26,872 bases of DNA from Flavobacteriales bacterium (GCA_015663855.1 DQRJ01000144.1:1-26872), one strand, 5' to 3'; positions 5,919-14,161 are shown, numbered from the stretch's first letter. A program made the numbers and translations. Notes: generated by a model from the sequence alone, not told the origin.

Positions 5919-7583
5919 CTATTCTATTACGAGTTTAAGAGTAGATGAAGTGCCATCTAAAGTTCGTACAGTAATATAATGAAGACCCCTTGAAAGTCCG
6001 GCCACACTTAAAGTGAATTCATCATTCATATCGGACGGAGTTATAGTCTCGACTATCCTGCCTTGAGCGTCGTAAATCCTCAACTCTGTTAATGGTGCAT
6101 TAACCGGCATCGAAACAATGACGAAATCTAAAGCAGGGTTTGGACTAAGGGAAAAGCCGTCCGTTTCTAATGCTATACCGCTTACTTCCGTTGCGCTACA
6201 GGCACCGAAATCACCACAAGGTGTCTCCCCTTCACCGACATAACTACCGTAAATTATATCCTGCCCTGAACCAGAAGGGTCTAGGAAGATATTTAATTTA
6301 TGAGAAGCGGGTATAGGATTCGGGCCATCCCAATGGTAACTCATTTTTCCATAATAATCTGGCTGCGTGGGTCCTGTACCATTTCCCGCACCACCATTCA
6401 CACAAGCAGAAAGACCTGAGCTCAACGTACCGACAATTTGATGGTTTTCGCTAAAAATTGGAGAACCTGACGAGCCTCCCTCGGTAACTCCGTGACTAGT
6501 TTCTGTTGCAGTCCAGAAAACACGCCAATGAGATCCCGCTCCACCTATACTGTAGGACGTCAAAGCAGAAGAGTAGTTTGAGATTTTCTTCCTATCCCCA
6601 CCTGGATGATGAATACTCACGCCTGAATGTCCAGCTTCGCCAGAAGCATCAAAGCCAGCATAAAATGGGTTCCATTCTGGCGGAATAGGATCTTCAACCT
6701 CAACAAGCAAGAAGTCTGAACCATTAAACCCTTGGTTAGTCGCGTCATCACTATTTGTAAGAGGAATAACACCTGTTCTAGAATGAGAATTGATAGAAAC
6801 CGTCCCTCCACACTCGGTATATTCATAGTTATATCTGACTTTAAAATAAGCCCACTCGTCTCCACTTACAGCATCTGCACAGTGAAAAGCGCTCAAAAGA
6901 AGCTGCCTGCAATCTAGATTTGTGTTATTCACCATTGCTCCACTGCAATAGAAAATGCCTCCATCTTGAGAAATACGCAGTCTCACAACGGCATCTCTCT
7001 CACACTGCCATGAATCTCCCTCTGGGCACATTATATCGACTTCACAATCGTCAGAACCTCGACTCACACCCGTCACAAAGTACCCTACCCCCATAATTCC
7101 AAGTCTCGCACTACCCACAGACGAAGATGGTTGTCTATAGATAACCTTTATAACCTCCCCCGGAATATCTCCACTAGCCCAACGTCCATGATCGTTGTTC
7201 TCACTCGCACTAATAGGCCCTTCCTGATAAATCGTATTGAACGAGTTTTCGTGTGATTCGAAAAATAACCTTCCCCCAACTGGGATATGAAAGTCATTAA
7301 AATAAACGCATAAACCCGACGCATTAGAAGATTCAATATTCAAAACCCACTCTGTAACCCCGTTTGGCAACACCTCAGAAGAAGCCAAATCAAAGAAGTC
7401 CATATCAGCTTCCAATATCACCCCTACCATATCACGCCCGTTTAACTGACCTTCCTTATCTATCCTTTCAAACACCTCATTGAGATTCGGCGCTGCTATA
7501 TTTACATTCTGTGCAAACAAATTGACTGACAATAAGCAACTTACCCCCACAAAAAACACACCTAAGTATTGAATTATTTTCAT
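5919..7583 (-). CDS. Secreted trypsin-like serine protease with T9SS type A tail
   Basis: This 554-aa protein has a signal peptide at 1-24 (hydrophobic GVFFVGVSCLLSV, cleavage near LFAQ) and a propeptide-like region to about 180. An S1-family protease domain resembling lysyl endopeptidases of the Achromobacter protease I type covers about 195-450. The likely catalytic triad is His234 (SAFHCAD), Asp290 (GSDFLLVEV) and Ser372 (GGSSGSPIF). Several cysteines (180, 186, 194, 213, 225, 235, 258, 394) suggest disulphides. The last 80 residues hold a T9SS sorting module (FSLSPNPALDFVIVSMP..., RIYDAQGRIV, LSRGLHYITV), so it is expected outside the outer membrane or on the cell surface. It converges with mutS2 and is divergent from the S41 protease. 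Substrate preference for Lys is inference from the family resemblance only. Confidence 0.87.
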   Translation of the reverse strand: MKIIQYLGVFFVGVSCLLSVNLFAQNVNIAAPNLNEVFERIDKEGQLNGRDMVGVILEADMDFFDLASSEVLPNGVTEWVLNIESSNASGLCVYFNDFHIPVGGRLFFESHENSFNTIYQEGPISASENNDHGRWASGDIPGEVIKVIYRQPSSSVGSARLGIMGVGYFVTGVSRGSDDCEVDIMCPEGDSWQCERDAVVRLRISQDGGIFYCSGAMVNNTNLDCRQLLLSAFHCADAVSGDEWAYFKVRYNYEYTECGGTVSINSHSRTGVIPLTNSDDATNQGFNGSDFLLVEVEDPIPPEWNPFYAGFDASGEAGHSGVSIHHPGGDRKKISNYSSALTSYSIGGAGSHWRVFWTATETSHGVTEGGSSGSPIFSENHQIVGTLSSGLSACVNGGAGNGTGPTQPDYYGKMSYHWDGPNPIPASHKLNIFLDPSGSGQDIIYGSYVGEGETPCGDFGACSATEVSGIALETDGFSLSPNPALDFVIVSMPVNAPLTELRIYDAQGRIVETITPSDMNDEFTLSVAGLSRGLHYITVRTLDGTSSTLKLVIE

Positions 7584-7594
7584 CTGCGCAAGAT

Positions 7595-7613
7595 AACTTG
7601 AGAATCACAAGTT
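7595..7613. repeat. Inverted repeat AACTTG-N7-CAAGTT between divergent protease genes
   Basis: A perfect 6-bp inverted repeat with a 7-base spacer sits 12 bases before the start of the trypsin-like gene and 51 before the S41 gene. Its right arm overlaps a candidate -7 box for the minus-strand gene. It could be an operator or a leader hairpin, but the arms are short and chance is possible. Confidence 0.35.
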
Positions 7614-7634
7614 TAGCAATTTTTCAGATTTCAA
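7608..7634 (-). promoter_or_regulatory. Candidate promoter for the trypsin-like protease
   Basis: On the minus strand TTG (7632-7634) is followed after 16 bases by TAAACTTG (7608-7615), one mismatch from TAnnTTTG. The spacing is one base short of the usual 17-23. The predicted leader is about 20 bases. Confidence 0.3.
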
Positions 7635-7663
7635 TCATCATCGAATCCTTACCTTGTCGCCTG

Positions 7664-9295
7664 ATGAAAAACCTGAACTTCCTACACCTGGCACTCTCTT
7701 TATCGTTTGCCTTTTTTCAAATTTCTCCTGCTTCAGCCCAAACCACAGCTAAGCAAGCATCCTCAAAATTCGCCACTCTTCTCAACATGCTTGACCGACT
7801 ATACGTCGACAGCGTTGATATGGAAGTCCTGGTCGAAACCGCAATTGTAAATATGCTCGAAGAGCTAGACCCTCACTCTGTTTACTTTTCAGCCGATGAT
7901 TTAAAAGAAGCGAATGAACCACTCGACGGGAGTTTCGAGGGCGTGGGCGTTCAGTTTAATATTTTCAAAGACACTATTATGGTAGTGTCTCCCATCGCAG
8001 GCGGTCCATCTGAAAGACTCGGCATCAGAGCAGGCGATAGAATAGTTCAGGTCGAAGATGAATACGTCGCAGGTGTCGGCGTCACCACTAAAGACGTAAT
8101 TCGTTTGCTCAAAGGCCCGAAGGGATCTATGGTTAAGGTGTTTATTAAGCGTGACGGTGAAAAAAACCTTCTAGAGTTTAATATCGAAAGAGATAAAATT
8201 CCCATTTTCAGCGTGATGGCAGCTCACATGGTCGAACCTACAATTGGGTACATTAAAGTAAGTCGCTTCGCCAAGACAACTATGGAGGAACTTCGCTCTG
8301 CCCTCCAAACTCTTAATGATGCAGGGATGAAAGATCTTATTCTTGACCTTCAAGGTAACGGTGGAGGGATGCTACGAACTGCTATCCACATGTCAGATGA
8401 ATTTCTATCAAAGGATAAGCTTATCGTCTACACAGAAGGCCGAACTTTTCCAAGAGAAAACACACACGCATCGTACGAAGGACTCTTCGAGAAAGGTCGA
8501 CTCATTATTCTGATGGATGGAGGATCTGCTTCTGCTAGTGAAATTGTCGCTGGCGCAGTACAGGATTGGGATAGGGGGCTTATCGTGGGTAGACGTTCAT
8601 TCGGTAAAGGCTTAGTACAAAGGCCTATCAAACTAGGTGACGGTTCCGCAGTAAGAATGACGGTTCAGAAATACTATACTCCGGCGGGGCGTTGTATTCA
8701 AAAACCATACGATAATGGTGTTGAGTCGTACAGAAACGAGAAGTATGACCGTTATGAGAACGGAGAGCTGTTAAGTTTGGACTCACTAGACCTTCCGGAT
8801 TCGCTTAAATACTCTACACGTCTTAAAAAACGAACAGTATATGGGGGTGGCGGGATTCTACCTGACATTTTCGTTCCTATCGATACTACCTCTAATAGTC
8901 CTGCATTCCGAACATTGCTCAGAAAAGGGTTAATGAGTCGATACGCTCTAGAGTACGTTGACGTAAATAGAATTAAAATTCTCGAAGCATACCCGACAGA
9001 GGATGATTTCGTTAACGACTACAAAATTTCCGAAAGTGAAATCGCGAAATTCCGTGCTTGGGCAGAAAGCGAAGGAACCGAAGACGACCCGATATCTATC
9101 TCAGAAGAGGACTGGGCAATTTCCGGTGACGCAATCACATTACGACTCAAGGCATTTATAGGTCGAAATGCTTATAAGCAATCTACATTCTACCGCATCA
9201 TAGGCGACTTAAACGAAACTCTTCAAGAAGCAATTGAAATCCTCAACGATGGACGGTTTGAAAATAGTAAACTAGCACACAGAACATTTAAATAA
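7664..9295 (+). CDS. S41 family C-terminal processing peptidase
   Basis: This tail-specific (Ctp/Prc-type) serine protease acts in the periplasm or envelope and degrades or trims proteins with nonpolar C-termini. The start is the ATG at 7664 (543 aa), which places a clean signal peptide first (MKNLNFLHLALSLSF, cleavage near SPASA/Q26). The longer reading from 7598 uses TTG and puts 22 non-signal residues in front. The order is a helical region with LYVDSVD and EELDPHSVYF, a PDZ domain at about 89-165 (GVGVQF, SPIAGGPSERLGIRAGDRIVQV), the S41 core with LDLQGNGGG at 228-235, the catalytic Ser290 in GGSASASEIVAGA, and Lys315 in SFGKGLVQ. The Ser-Lys spacing of 25 matches Prc and the plant D1 protease. 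Acidic C-terminal helices follow. It stands 75 bases before the DUF1573 lipoprotein gene. Confidence 0.92.
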   Translation: MKNLNFLHLALSLSFAFFQISPASAQTTAKQASSKFATLLNMLDRLYVDSVDMEVLVETAIVNMLEELDPHSVYFSADDLKEANEPLDGSFEGVGVQFNIFKDTIMVVSPIAGGPSERLGIRAGDRIVQVEDEYVAGVGVTTKDVIRLLKGPKGSMVKVFIKRDGEKNLLEFNIERDKIPIFSVMAAHMVEPTIGYIKVSRFAKTTMEELRSALQTLNDAGMKDLILDLQGNGGGMLRTAIHMSDEFLSKDKLIVYTEGRTFPRENTHASYEGLFEKGRLIILMDGGSASASEIVAGAVQDWDRGLIVGRRSFGKGLVQRPIKLGDGSAVRMTVQKYYTPAGRCIQKPYDNGVESYRNEKYDRYENGELLSLDSLDLPDSLKYSTRLKKRTVYGGGGILPDIFVPIDTTSNSPAFRTLLRKGLMSRYALEYVDVNRIKILEAYPTEDDFVNDYKISESEIAKFRAWAESEGTEDDPISISEEDWAISGDAITLRLKAFIGRNAYKQSTFYRIIGDLNETLQEAIEILNDGRFENSKLAHRTFK

Positions 9296-9306
9296 TAACT
9301 CTATCC

Positions 9307-9332
9307 TTGTATCGAATTATTTCTTAATTTCG
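9307..9332 (+). promoter_or_regulatory. Candidate promoter of the DUF1573 lipoprotein gene
   Basis: TTG (9307-9309) and TAATTTCG (9325-9332, one mismatch to TAnnTTTG) are 15 bases apart, shorter than usual. A second near-match, TAACTTTT, lies at 9351-9358. The following A/T-rich leader without Shine-Dalgarno is typical of strongly expressed Bacteroidota genes. Confidence 0.3.
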
Positions 9333-9370
9333 CAAATTAAATAAAGTAAGTAACTTTTAAATAAATAAAT

Positions 9371-9889
9371 ATGTCTAAGCTAACACTAGCACTAACTATT
9401 TTCTCATCAGCCCTATTATTCTCTTGCGGCTCAGGTGAAACATCTAACTCTAAGCCTATTGAAGAAGGCGGAAAAACTGAAGCTGCAGCACCTGCTGAAA
9501 ACGCTAAGCCAGACAAGTTCGATCCAGCAAAACAAGCTGCTCAAGCTCCATCAGGGCCGTTAACAGGTATCGCATTTAACGAATACGCACACGATTTCGG
9601 TGTAATGGATGAAGGTGATGTAGTTACTTACTACTTCGAGTTCACTAACACAGGTGCTGAGCCACTAATTCTTGACAAGTGTAAAGGATCTTGCGGCTGT
9701 ACTGTTCCACAATGCCCTAAAGAGCCTATCGCTCCTGGAGCTACCGGATCTATCGAAGTTAAATTCAATTCGAAAGGAAAGAAGAACAAGCAAACAAAGA
9801 AAGTAACTGTTACTGCTAACACAGATCCAGCACAGACAATTCTTACTATTACTGCTGATGTTACTCCAGCTATAGTAGCAGGTAGCTAA
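9371..9889 (+). CDS. DUF1573 lipoprotein
   Basis: This 172-aa protein begins with a lipoprotein signal (LALTIFSSALLFSC, lipid-modified Cys19). A flexible Ala/Pro/Glu/Lys linker runs to about residue 62, and the rest is one DUF1573 domain, an immunoglobulin-like beta sandwich. The domain signature is HDFGVMDEGDVVTYYFEFTNTG, then CKGSCGCTVPQCPKEPIAPG, then EVKFNSKGKKNKQTKKVTV. The cysteine cluster has four Cys within 13 residues; CGCT is the family motif, and the outer two may form a disulphide. The function of the family is not established. The gene has its own A/T-rich leader and a strong terminator, and repeats a small set of codons, which suggests a monocistronic, well-expressed envelope protein. 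Confidence 0.88.
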   Translation: MSKLTLALTIFSSALLFSCGSGETSNSKPIEEGGKTEAAAPAENAKPDKFDPAKQAAQAPSGPLTGIAFNEYAHDFGVMDEGDVVTYYFEFTNTGAEPLILDKCKGSCGCTVPQCPKEPIAPGATGSIEVKFNSKGKKNKQTKKVTVTANTDPAQTILTITADVTPAIVAGS

Positions 9890-9916
9890 GACTTACAGGG
9901 TTATAGACTATTCAAC

Positions 9917-9944
9917 AAAAAGGGAGGCTAGCGCCTCCCTTTTT
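9917..9944. terminator. Strong bidirectional intrinsic terminator
   Basis: A 12-bp perfect stem (AAAAAGGGAGGC with GCCTCCCTTTTT) closes a TAGC loop and runs into a T-tract on the plus strand. The mirror-image A-run supplies a T-tract for minus-strand transcripts. It sits between the convergent DUF1573 and pterin-dehydratase genes and can serve both. Confidence 0.9.
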
Positions 9945-9964
9945 TATTGTAAAAACTTCCGTGA

Positions 9965-10198
9965 CTAGACTTTTATTTTGTCTATATCTGCAGACAATTC
10001 TCTATCCTTATCCGTCACAATACCACCTTCATCGTGAGTATTAAGCTCTAACCTCACAAAGTTATAGGTATTGAGTATTGTTGGATGGTGTTGATGTATC
10101 TCTGACAGCTCCGCTACTTTATTTAAAAAAGCAAACGCCGATACAAAATCCGCAAATTTATATTCTCTTACTAATGAGTTATTCTTTTCCTTCCACAT
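9965..10198 (-). CDS. 4a-hydroxytetrahydrobiopterin dehydratase (pterin-4a-carbinolamine dehydratase)
   Basis: PCD enzymes dehydrate 4a-hydroxy-tetrahydropterin, the product of aromatic amino acid hydroxylases, so that the cofactor can be recycled. The 77-aa protein shows the family pattern: KEYKFADF-like opening, FLNKVAELSEIHQHHPTI with the active-site pair His37-His38, YNFVRLELNTHDEGG with His55, and TDKD. It is somewhat shorter than the roughly 95-110 aa of many bacterial homologues but contains the whole fold. No phenylalanine hydroxylase or pterin gene is in the window. Its ATG lies 1 base after the stop of the SirB1-like gene, so the two are almost surely one transcript ending at the terminator at 9917-9944. 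Confidence 0.9.
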   Translation of the reverse strand: MWKEKNNSLVREYKFADFVSAFAFLNKVAELSEIHQHHPTILNTYNFVRLELNTHDEGGIVTDKDRELSADIDKIKV

Positions 10199-10199
10199 A

Positions 10200-11141
10200 T
10201 CACATATCTAAACTTTCGTCTGTCTCTCCAGCCGACTCAACATTTTCCTTCGTATCTGACTCAACAAAGAGAAGTAACTCTCGCATCTTCTCAGCCTGAG
10301 ATATCTCACCATTTCTCTCTAGAGCATAGGCTACATTACCTATCAAGCGTCTGATAATATCTATCGGCGCACAAGGTCCGCAGTGGCGCTCATCAACAGG
10401 GAGGTCTAGGTGACTAAGGAATTCACTAACATCGTTCGGATGTATTACGGTGCCTTCGCTATATGGGTTTATATAGAAGAGTATTCCCCCAGGCAATTCG
10501 TTATCCCGAGAATGCTCAGAGCCATTATGTATGTGATGTTCATCACAATAGCAAAGAATAAAATGGTTAGGTAAGTTAACCCCGTGAATCGGTAAATTTA
10601 AATCCCTTGCTAGGGATAGATACAATGTGCCAAGTCCAAGTGGGTTCCCCTTCTTCAATTTCATAACCTCACCAACCAATGCATCTTGTGGTTCTGGATG
10701 TCCCGATCTAGAATTAGAAAATGATTCTATGCTGAAAAGAATGTGATTTAATATTCTCACCTGTTCTAATGCCGTCAATTCATCATTTAACTCTAACCAA
10801 ACCTCACGTTTTAGCTTTTCATACTGCTCTTTAACGCTCTCAATATTCAACAAAGGATCCGCAGCCTTGTGAACCCAAATCGATCCCTCTAATATATTCC
10901 GTGCTCCATCCTCAAACCACTTATTCAATCCCTTCTTAACGTAATCTCCGTGCAAGTCATCCACAATTTCATCTAAGCGACTTTCGTGAATAGAACAATT
11001 AGACTTTTCTGCCCTATGTTCTAACACCGCGGGAAGTACTGATGTCCCTTTAGACAGCAACTCATTCCGCACATGGCGATAGACTCCTTCATCGGGATCG
11101 TCTAAAAGTTGTATTAATGCATGTATTTCAGAAACGCTCAT
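10200..11141 (-). CDS. SirB1-like transglutaminase-fold protein
   Basis: The start is set at the ATG at 11141 (313 aa), since a perfect -7 box overlaps the beginning of the longer reading from 11186. The N-terminal helices (SEIHALIQLLDDPDEGVYRHVRNELLSKG) look HEAT-like. The transglutaminase-like core, about 75-200, contains ALEQVRILNHILF, FSNSR, KKGNPLGLGTLYLSLARDLN and GVNLPNHFILCY, the SirB1/Tg-like pattern. In KGNPLGLG the position that is Cys in active transglutaminases is not Cys, so catalysis is doubtful. After the core come CGPCAPIDIIRRLIGNVAYALERNG and a TPR-like helix with an acidic tail (TKENVESAGETDESL). The biochemical role of this family is unsettled. It is co-transcribed with the PCD gene. 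Confidence 0.82.
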   Translation of the reverse strand: MSVSEIHALIQLLDDPDEGVYRHVRNELLSKGTSVLPAVLEHRAEKSNCSIHESRLDEIVDDLHGDYVKKGLNKWFEDGARNILEGSIWVHKAADPLLNIESVKEQYEKLKREVWLELNDELTALEQVRILNHILFSIESFSNSRSGHPEPQDALVGEVMKLKKGNPLGLGTLYLSLARDLNLPIHGVNLPNHFILCYCDEHHIHNGSEHSRDNELPGGILFYINPYSEGTVIHPNDVSEFLSHLDLPVDERHCGPCAPIDIIRRLIGNVAYALERNGEISQAEKMRELLLFVESDTKENVESAGETDESLDM

Positions 11142-11173
11142 TAAAATTTCAATTGGTTCAGGTACAGATTTAA

Positions 11174-11205
11174 CAAAACTAAACATACATCTCGAGTACT
11201 TTCAC
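11174..11205 (-). promoter_or_regulatory. Candidate promoter for the SirB1-like/PCD operon
   Basis: TAGTTTTG at 11174-11181 (minus strand) matches TAnnTTTG exactly. The -33 position 21 bases upstream is GTG (11203-11205) and not TTG. It predicts a leader of about 27 bases to the ATG at 11141. Confidence 0.42.
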
Positions 11206-11257
11206 CTTCTTAAAACCACTTATCCAACCTTGTCTGTTGATTGGTAACTTAGCAACA

Positions 11258-12100
11258 ATGAATATCTCTAAGAGCACATCATCTATAACAGATCAGCAGC
11301 GGTTATACTTTTCTCTCTGGTTTACAATGCTTTTCCTCATTTCTATATGGGGTGTTTTCTTTATAGACAAAGCATTTGACCTAAATCTAACATACTATGG
11401 CAACCGTCCAAGAGAGCTAAGAGGCCTCAATGGCATTTTTACATATCCGTTTTTGCATGGTGGTTGGTCACACATATGGAACAATTCGGCATCTTTTTTC
11501 GTTCTAAACAGCTTGCTATTTTATTTTTATAGATCACTTGCGATAAGAGTTTGGTCTATAATGTTCATCTCAAGTGGGATATTACTCTGGTTATTTGGAG
11601 GAACAGGGAACCATATAGGTGCGAGTGGAATGATTTATGGACTAGCTTCCTTCCTATTCATAAGCGGCTTAGTACGCAAAAACCTGCTCCTACTTCGGGT
11701 CACCTTACTCGTAGTATTTCTATACGGAGGAATGGTTTGGCTAATGCTACCTATTAAAGAGCATGTAAGTTGGGAAGGTCATTTATCAGGAGCCGTATGT
11801 GGAGCTTTTCTTGCCTTTTTCTTCAGAAATAGGGGGCCAAAAAACCCTATCTATAAGTATGAAATTTCGGAAGCAGCTCATGAAGACCTCCCTGATTGGT
11901 GGATGCGCGGCAACCCAAACCACCCCGACACAATAGCTCAGCGTCTTAAAGAAGCTAATGAAAATGCCTTAAAAACGGAAAATGAGCTCGAACAAGGTCA
12001 GTCGACACACTCAGGAGCAGAGAACGTTAAATACCATTGGATCCCAACACCGAAGAAGAAAAAGAATTTGAAAGATCCTGAGAAAGGACCTAAAAAATGA
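11258..12100 (+). CDS. Rhomboid family intramembrane serine protease
   Basis: Rhomboids cut transmembrane segments within the bilayer. This 280-aa protein has six predicted membrane helices between about 18 and 190. The catalytic dyad is visible as Ser123 in NHIGASGMIYG and His175 in SWEGHLSGAVCGAF, and the conserved loop-1 element appears as FLHGGWSHIWNNSASFF (66-82). The normal form has the Asn of WxHxxxN, retained here at N75/N76. A hydrophilic, Lys/Glu-rich cytoplasmic tail of about 90 residues follows and ends in a polybasic stretch. The ATG at 11258 is preferred to the in-frame TTG at 11237. Its TGA stop directly abuts the stop of dnaN on the other strand. Confidence 0.9.
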   Translation: MNISKSTSSITDQQRLYFSLWFTMLFLISIWGVFFIDKAFDLNLTYYGNRPRELRGLNGIFTYPFLHGGWSHIWNNSASFFVLNSLLFYFYRSLAIRVWSIMFISSGILLWLFGGTGNHIGASGMIYGLASFLFISGLVRKNLLLLRVTLLVVFLYGGMVWLMLPIKEHVSWEGHLSGAVCGAFLAFFFRNRGPKNPIYKYEISEAAHEDLPDWWMRGNPNHPDTIAQRLKEANENALKTENELEQGQSTHSGAENVKYHWIPTPKKKKNLKDPEKGPKK

Positions 12101-13219
12101 TTAACCGTTAAGCATCACTGGCATAACAAGCATAAGTAAATCTTCTCCTTCCTCCTCTGGATTAGACGGACGAATTATTCCAGCTCTGTTAGGAGCACTT
12201 AGCTCGAGAGTAACCTCGGGAGCTCCGAGGTTATTCAACATATCTGCTAAGAATCGGCTATTGAATCCAATTTCGATATCCTCTCCCTGATAGCTACAAG
12301 TCAAGCGCTCAGTAGCTTCGTTTGCGAAGTCTAAATCTTCAGCATTCACCGTTAACTCACTTCCCGCGATTCTTAAGCGAACCTGATGAGTGGTCTTATT
12401 AGCAAAAATAGCCACACGTCTAATCGCTTGAAGGAAGTCTATTCTATTGATGGTCATCCTATTAGGGTTATCCTTAGGGATTACAGCGTCGTAGTTAGGA
12501 TATTTACCCTCTATCAAACGACACGCAATCGTGACATCATCAAAAGTAAATATAGCATTTGACTCGTTAAAGCTCATTTCTACGGTTTCTGCAGAAGTAG
12601 CTGTTCCTTTTAGAAGATTTAGAGGCTTTTTCGGAACGATGAATTGAGATGACTCCTTTGCCTTCGCGTCAGTTCTTGCATAACGAACAAGTCGGTGAGC
12701 ATCGGTAGCGACGAAACGCAGGCTGTCTTCGTAAAGCTCGAAAAAGATGCCTGACATTACTGGGCGAAGATCATCCGATCCAGCAGCGAAAAGAGTTCGG
12801 TTAATGGCAGTTACTAATGTGCTTGCTTTTATTTTAACGCTTGACCCGCCCTCCAGAGCTGGCGTTTTAGGAAACTCCTCGCCATTTGCTCCCGTTAGCT
12901 TGTACTTCCCAGCATCACTAACTAGCTCAATAGCGTACGTGTCAGGGTCAGCTTTGAATGTTAAGGGAATGTCTGGGAACGCCTTAAGAATGTCAAGCAA
13001 CATTTTAGCGGGGATAGCTATAGAAGCCGTATCCTCTGTTCTCACTTCGAGCTTAACAGTCATTGTTGTCTCAAGATCACTCGCAGAAATCAACGCCTCA
13101 CCGGGCGCTAAATCGAAAAGAAAATGATCTAAAATTGGCAACGTGTTATTGCTGCTAAGTACGCCACTCAACATTTGAAGATGGCGAAGAAGATGGTTAC
13201 TAGATACTATAAAATGCAT
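12101..13219 (-). CDS. dnaN: DNA polymerase III beta subunit (sliding clamp)
   Basis: The beta clamp is a ring dimer that tethers DNA polymerase III and many repair factors to DNA. The 372-aa length, the start MHFIVSSNHLLRHLQMLSGVLSSNNTLPIL, the motif ISASDLETTMTVKLEV, IPAKMLLDILKAFPD, FVATDAHRLVRY in domain 2 and the end DLLMLVMPVMLNG are all clamp hallmarks. The start is the ATG at 13219; an ATG five codons earlier (13234) is possible, but flavobacterial clamps normally start at the equivalent of the chosen Met. dnaA, recF and gyrB are not beside it, so this is not the classical dnaA-dnaN origin region. It follows dapD in the same direction after 86 bases and abuts rhomboid tail to tail. 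Confidence 0.95.
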   Translation of the reverse strand: MHFIVSSNHLLRHLQMLSGVLSSNNTLPILDHFLFDLAPGEALISASDLETTMTVKLEVRTEDTASIAIPAKMLLDILKAFPDIPLTFKADPDTYAIELVSDAGKYKLTGANGEEFPKTPALEGGSSVKIKASTLVTAINRTLFAAGSDDLRPVMSGIFFELYEDSLRFVATDAHRLVRYARTDAKAKESSQFIVPKKPLNLLKGTATSAETVEMSFNESNAIFTFDDVTIACRLIEGKYPNYDAVIPKDNPNRMTINRIDFLQAIRRVAIFANKTTHQVRLRIAGSELTVNAEDLDFANEATERLTCSYQGEDIEIGFNSRFLADMLNNLGAPEVTLELSAPNRAGIIRPSNPEEEGEDLLMLVMPVMLNG

Positions 13220-13305
13220 TGTGTAAAGATGCAAGTTCCAGGCTCGATTACCGCCTAAATTTTCTGTGATTTTTCCACACTTTACTCACTATTTAGTACT
13301 TAGGG

Positions 13306-14142
13306 CTAAACTGCTACATCATGCTCCCTTAAAGCACTGTTAAGCGATGTCTTTCTATCCGTACTTTCACTCCTCTTTCCAATTATCAGCGCACATGGAA
13401 TATTGAATGTGCCTGCTGGGAATAATTTGGGCCTAACTCCTGGAATCACAACAGATCTAGGAGGAACAACACCCCTAAGTTCAACAGGTTCAGGACCTGT
13501 GACGTCTATTATCAATGTGCTAGCTGTTAGTACCACACCAGCTCCTAGAACCGCTTCAGTTCCTACCCTAACTCCTTCAACTACAACACATCGGGAGCCT
13601 ATGAATGCTCCGTCCTCAATAATTACAGGAGCAGCCTGTAATGGCTCGAGAACTCCACCTATCCCTACCCCACCGCTTATGTGAACGTCTTTCCCAATTT
13701 GGGCACAAGAACCCACAGTAGCCCATGTGTCTATCATCGTTCCTGAATCCACGTAAGCACCCAAATTGACATAACTAGGCATAAGTATCACATCCTTAGC
13801 GATATATGCACTATAACGTGCAACCGCATGAGGTACTACCCTGACTCCTGCTTCAGCGTACCCTTTTTTCAGTGGCATTTTATCGTGAAATTCAAATGGC
13901 CCCACTTCAATTGTCTTCATCTCCTGAATTGGGAAATTTAATACTACCGCCTTTTTCACCCAGTCATTCACATCCCAGCCACCCTCATTGTTCGGGGAAG
14001 CACATCTTAAAACTCCTTTGTCAAGCCTGGACATCACCTGAGCTATGGCTTCTCTAGAGCTTGAAGAGTCGAGTAGAGAACGATCATTCCAGGTTTGGTC
14101 TATGGTTTCTTTAAGTTGTTCGTGAATTTGTGAGTTATTCAT
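13306..14142 (-). CDS. dapD: 2,3,4,5-tetrahydropyridine-2,6-dicarboxylate N-succinyltransferase
   Basis: DapD transfers succinyl from succinyl-CoA to tetrahydrodipicolinate in the succinylase branch of diaminopimelate and lysine synthesis. The 278-aa protein has the helical N-terminal domain (1-100), then the left-handed beta-helix of hexapeptide repeats with MPSYVNLGAYVDSGTMIDTWATVGSCAQIGKDVHISGGVGIGGVLEP in pieces from about 121 to 168. VIIEDGAFIGSRCVVVEGV, the VVPPRSVVIPG turn and the C-terminal IGKRSESTDRKTSLNSALR follow. All are conserved in DapD. The ATG at 14142 is preferred to a GTG at 14178, because a promoter-like element overlaps and extends past that GTG. It is divergent from ruvX with 51 bases between. 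Confidence 0.95.
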   Translation of the reverse strand: MNNSQIHEQLKETIDQTWNDRSLLDSSSSREAIAQVMSRLDKGVLRCASPNNEGGWDVNDWVKKAVVLNFPIQEMKTIEVGPFEFHDKMPLKKGYAEAGVRVVPHAVARYSAYIAKDVILMPSYVNLGAYVDSGTMIDTWATVGSCAQIGKDVHISGGVGIGGVLEPLQAAPVIIEDGAFIGSRCVVVEGVRVGTEAVLGAGVVLTASTLIIDVTGPEPVELRGVVPPRSVVIPGVRPKLFPAGTFNIPCALIIGKRSESTDRKTSLNSALREHDVAV

Positions 14143-14161
14143 TTCATTTCTAATTAAGTCG

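Noticed and set aside
5869..5939. 8-bp inverted repeat TAATAGAA/TTCTATTA around the mutS2 stop
   Set aside because: The arms are A/T-rich and 55 bases apart, with no T-tract; too weak to call a terminator.
12101..14142. dnaN as a sign of a replication origin
   Set aside because: dnaA, recF and gyrB are absent, and no DnaA-box cluster was noticed in the 86-base dapD-dnaN gap.
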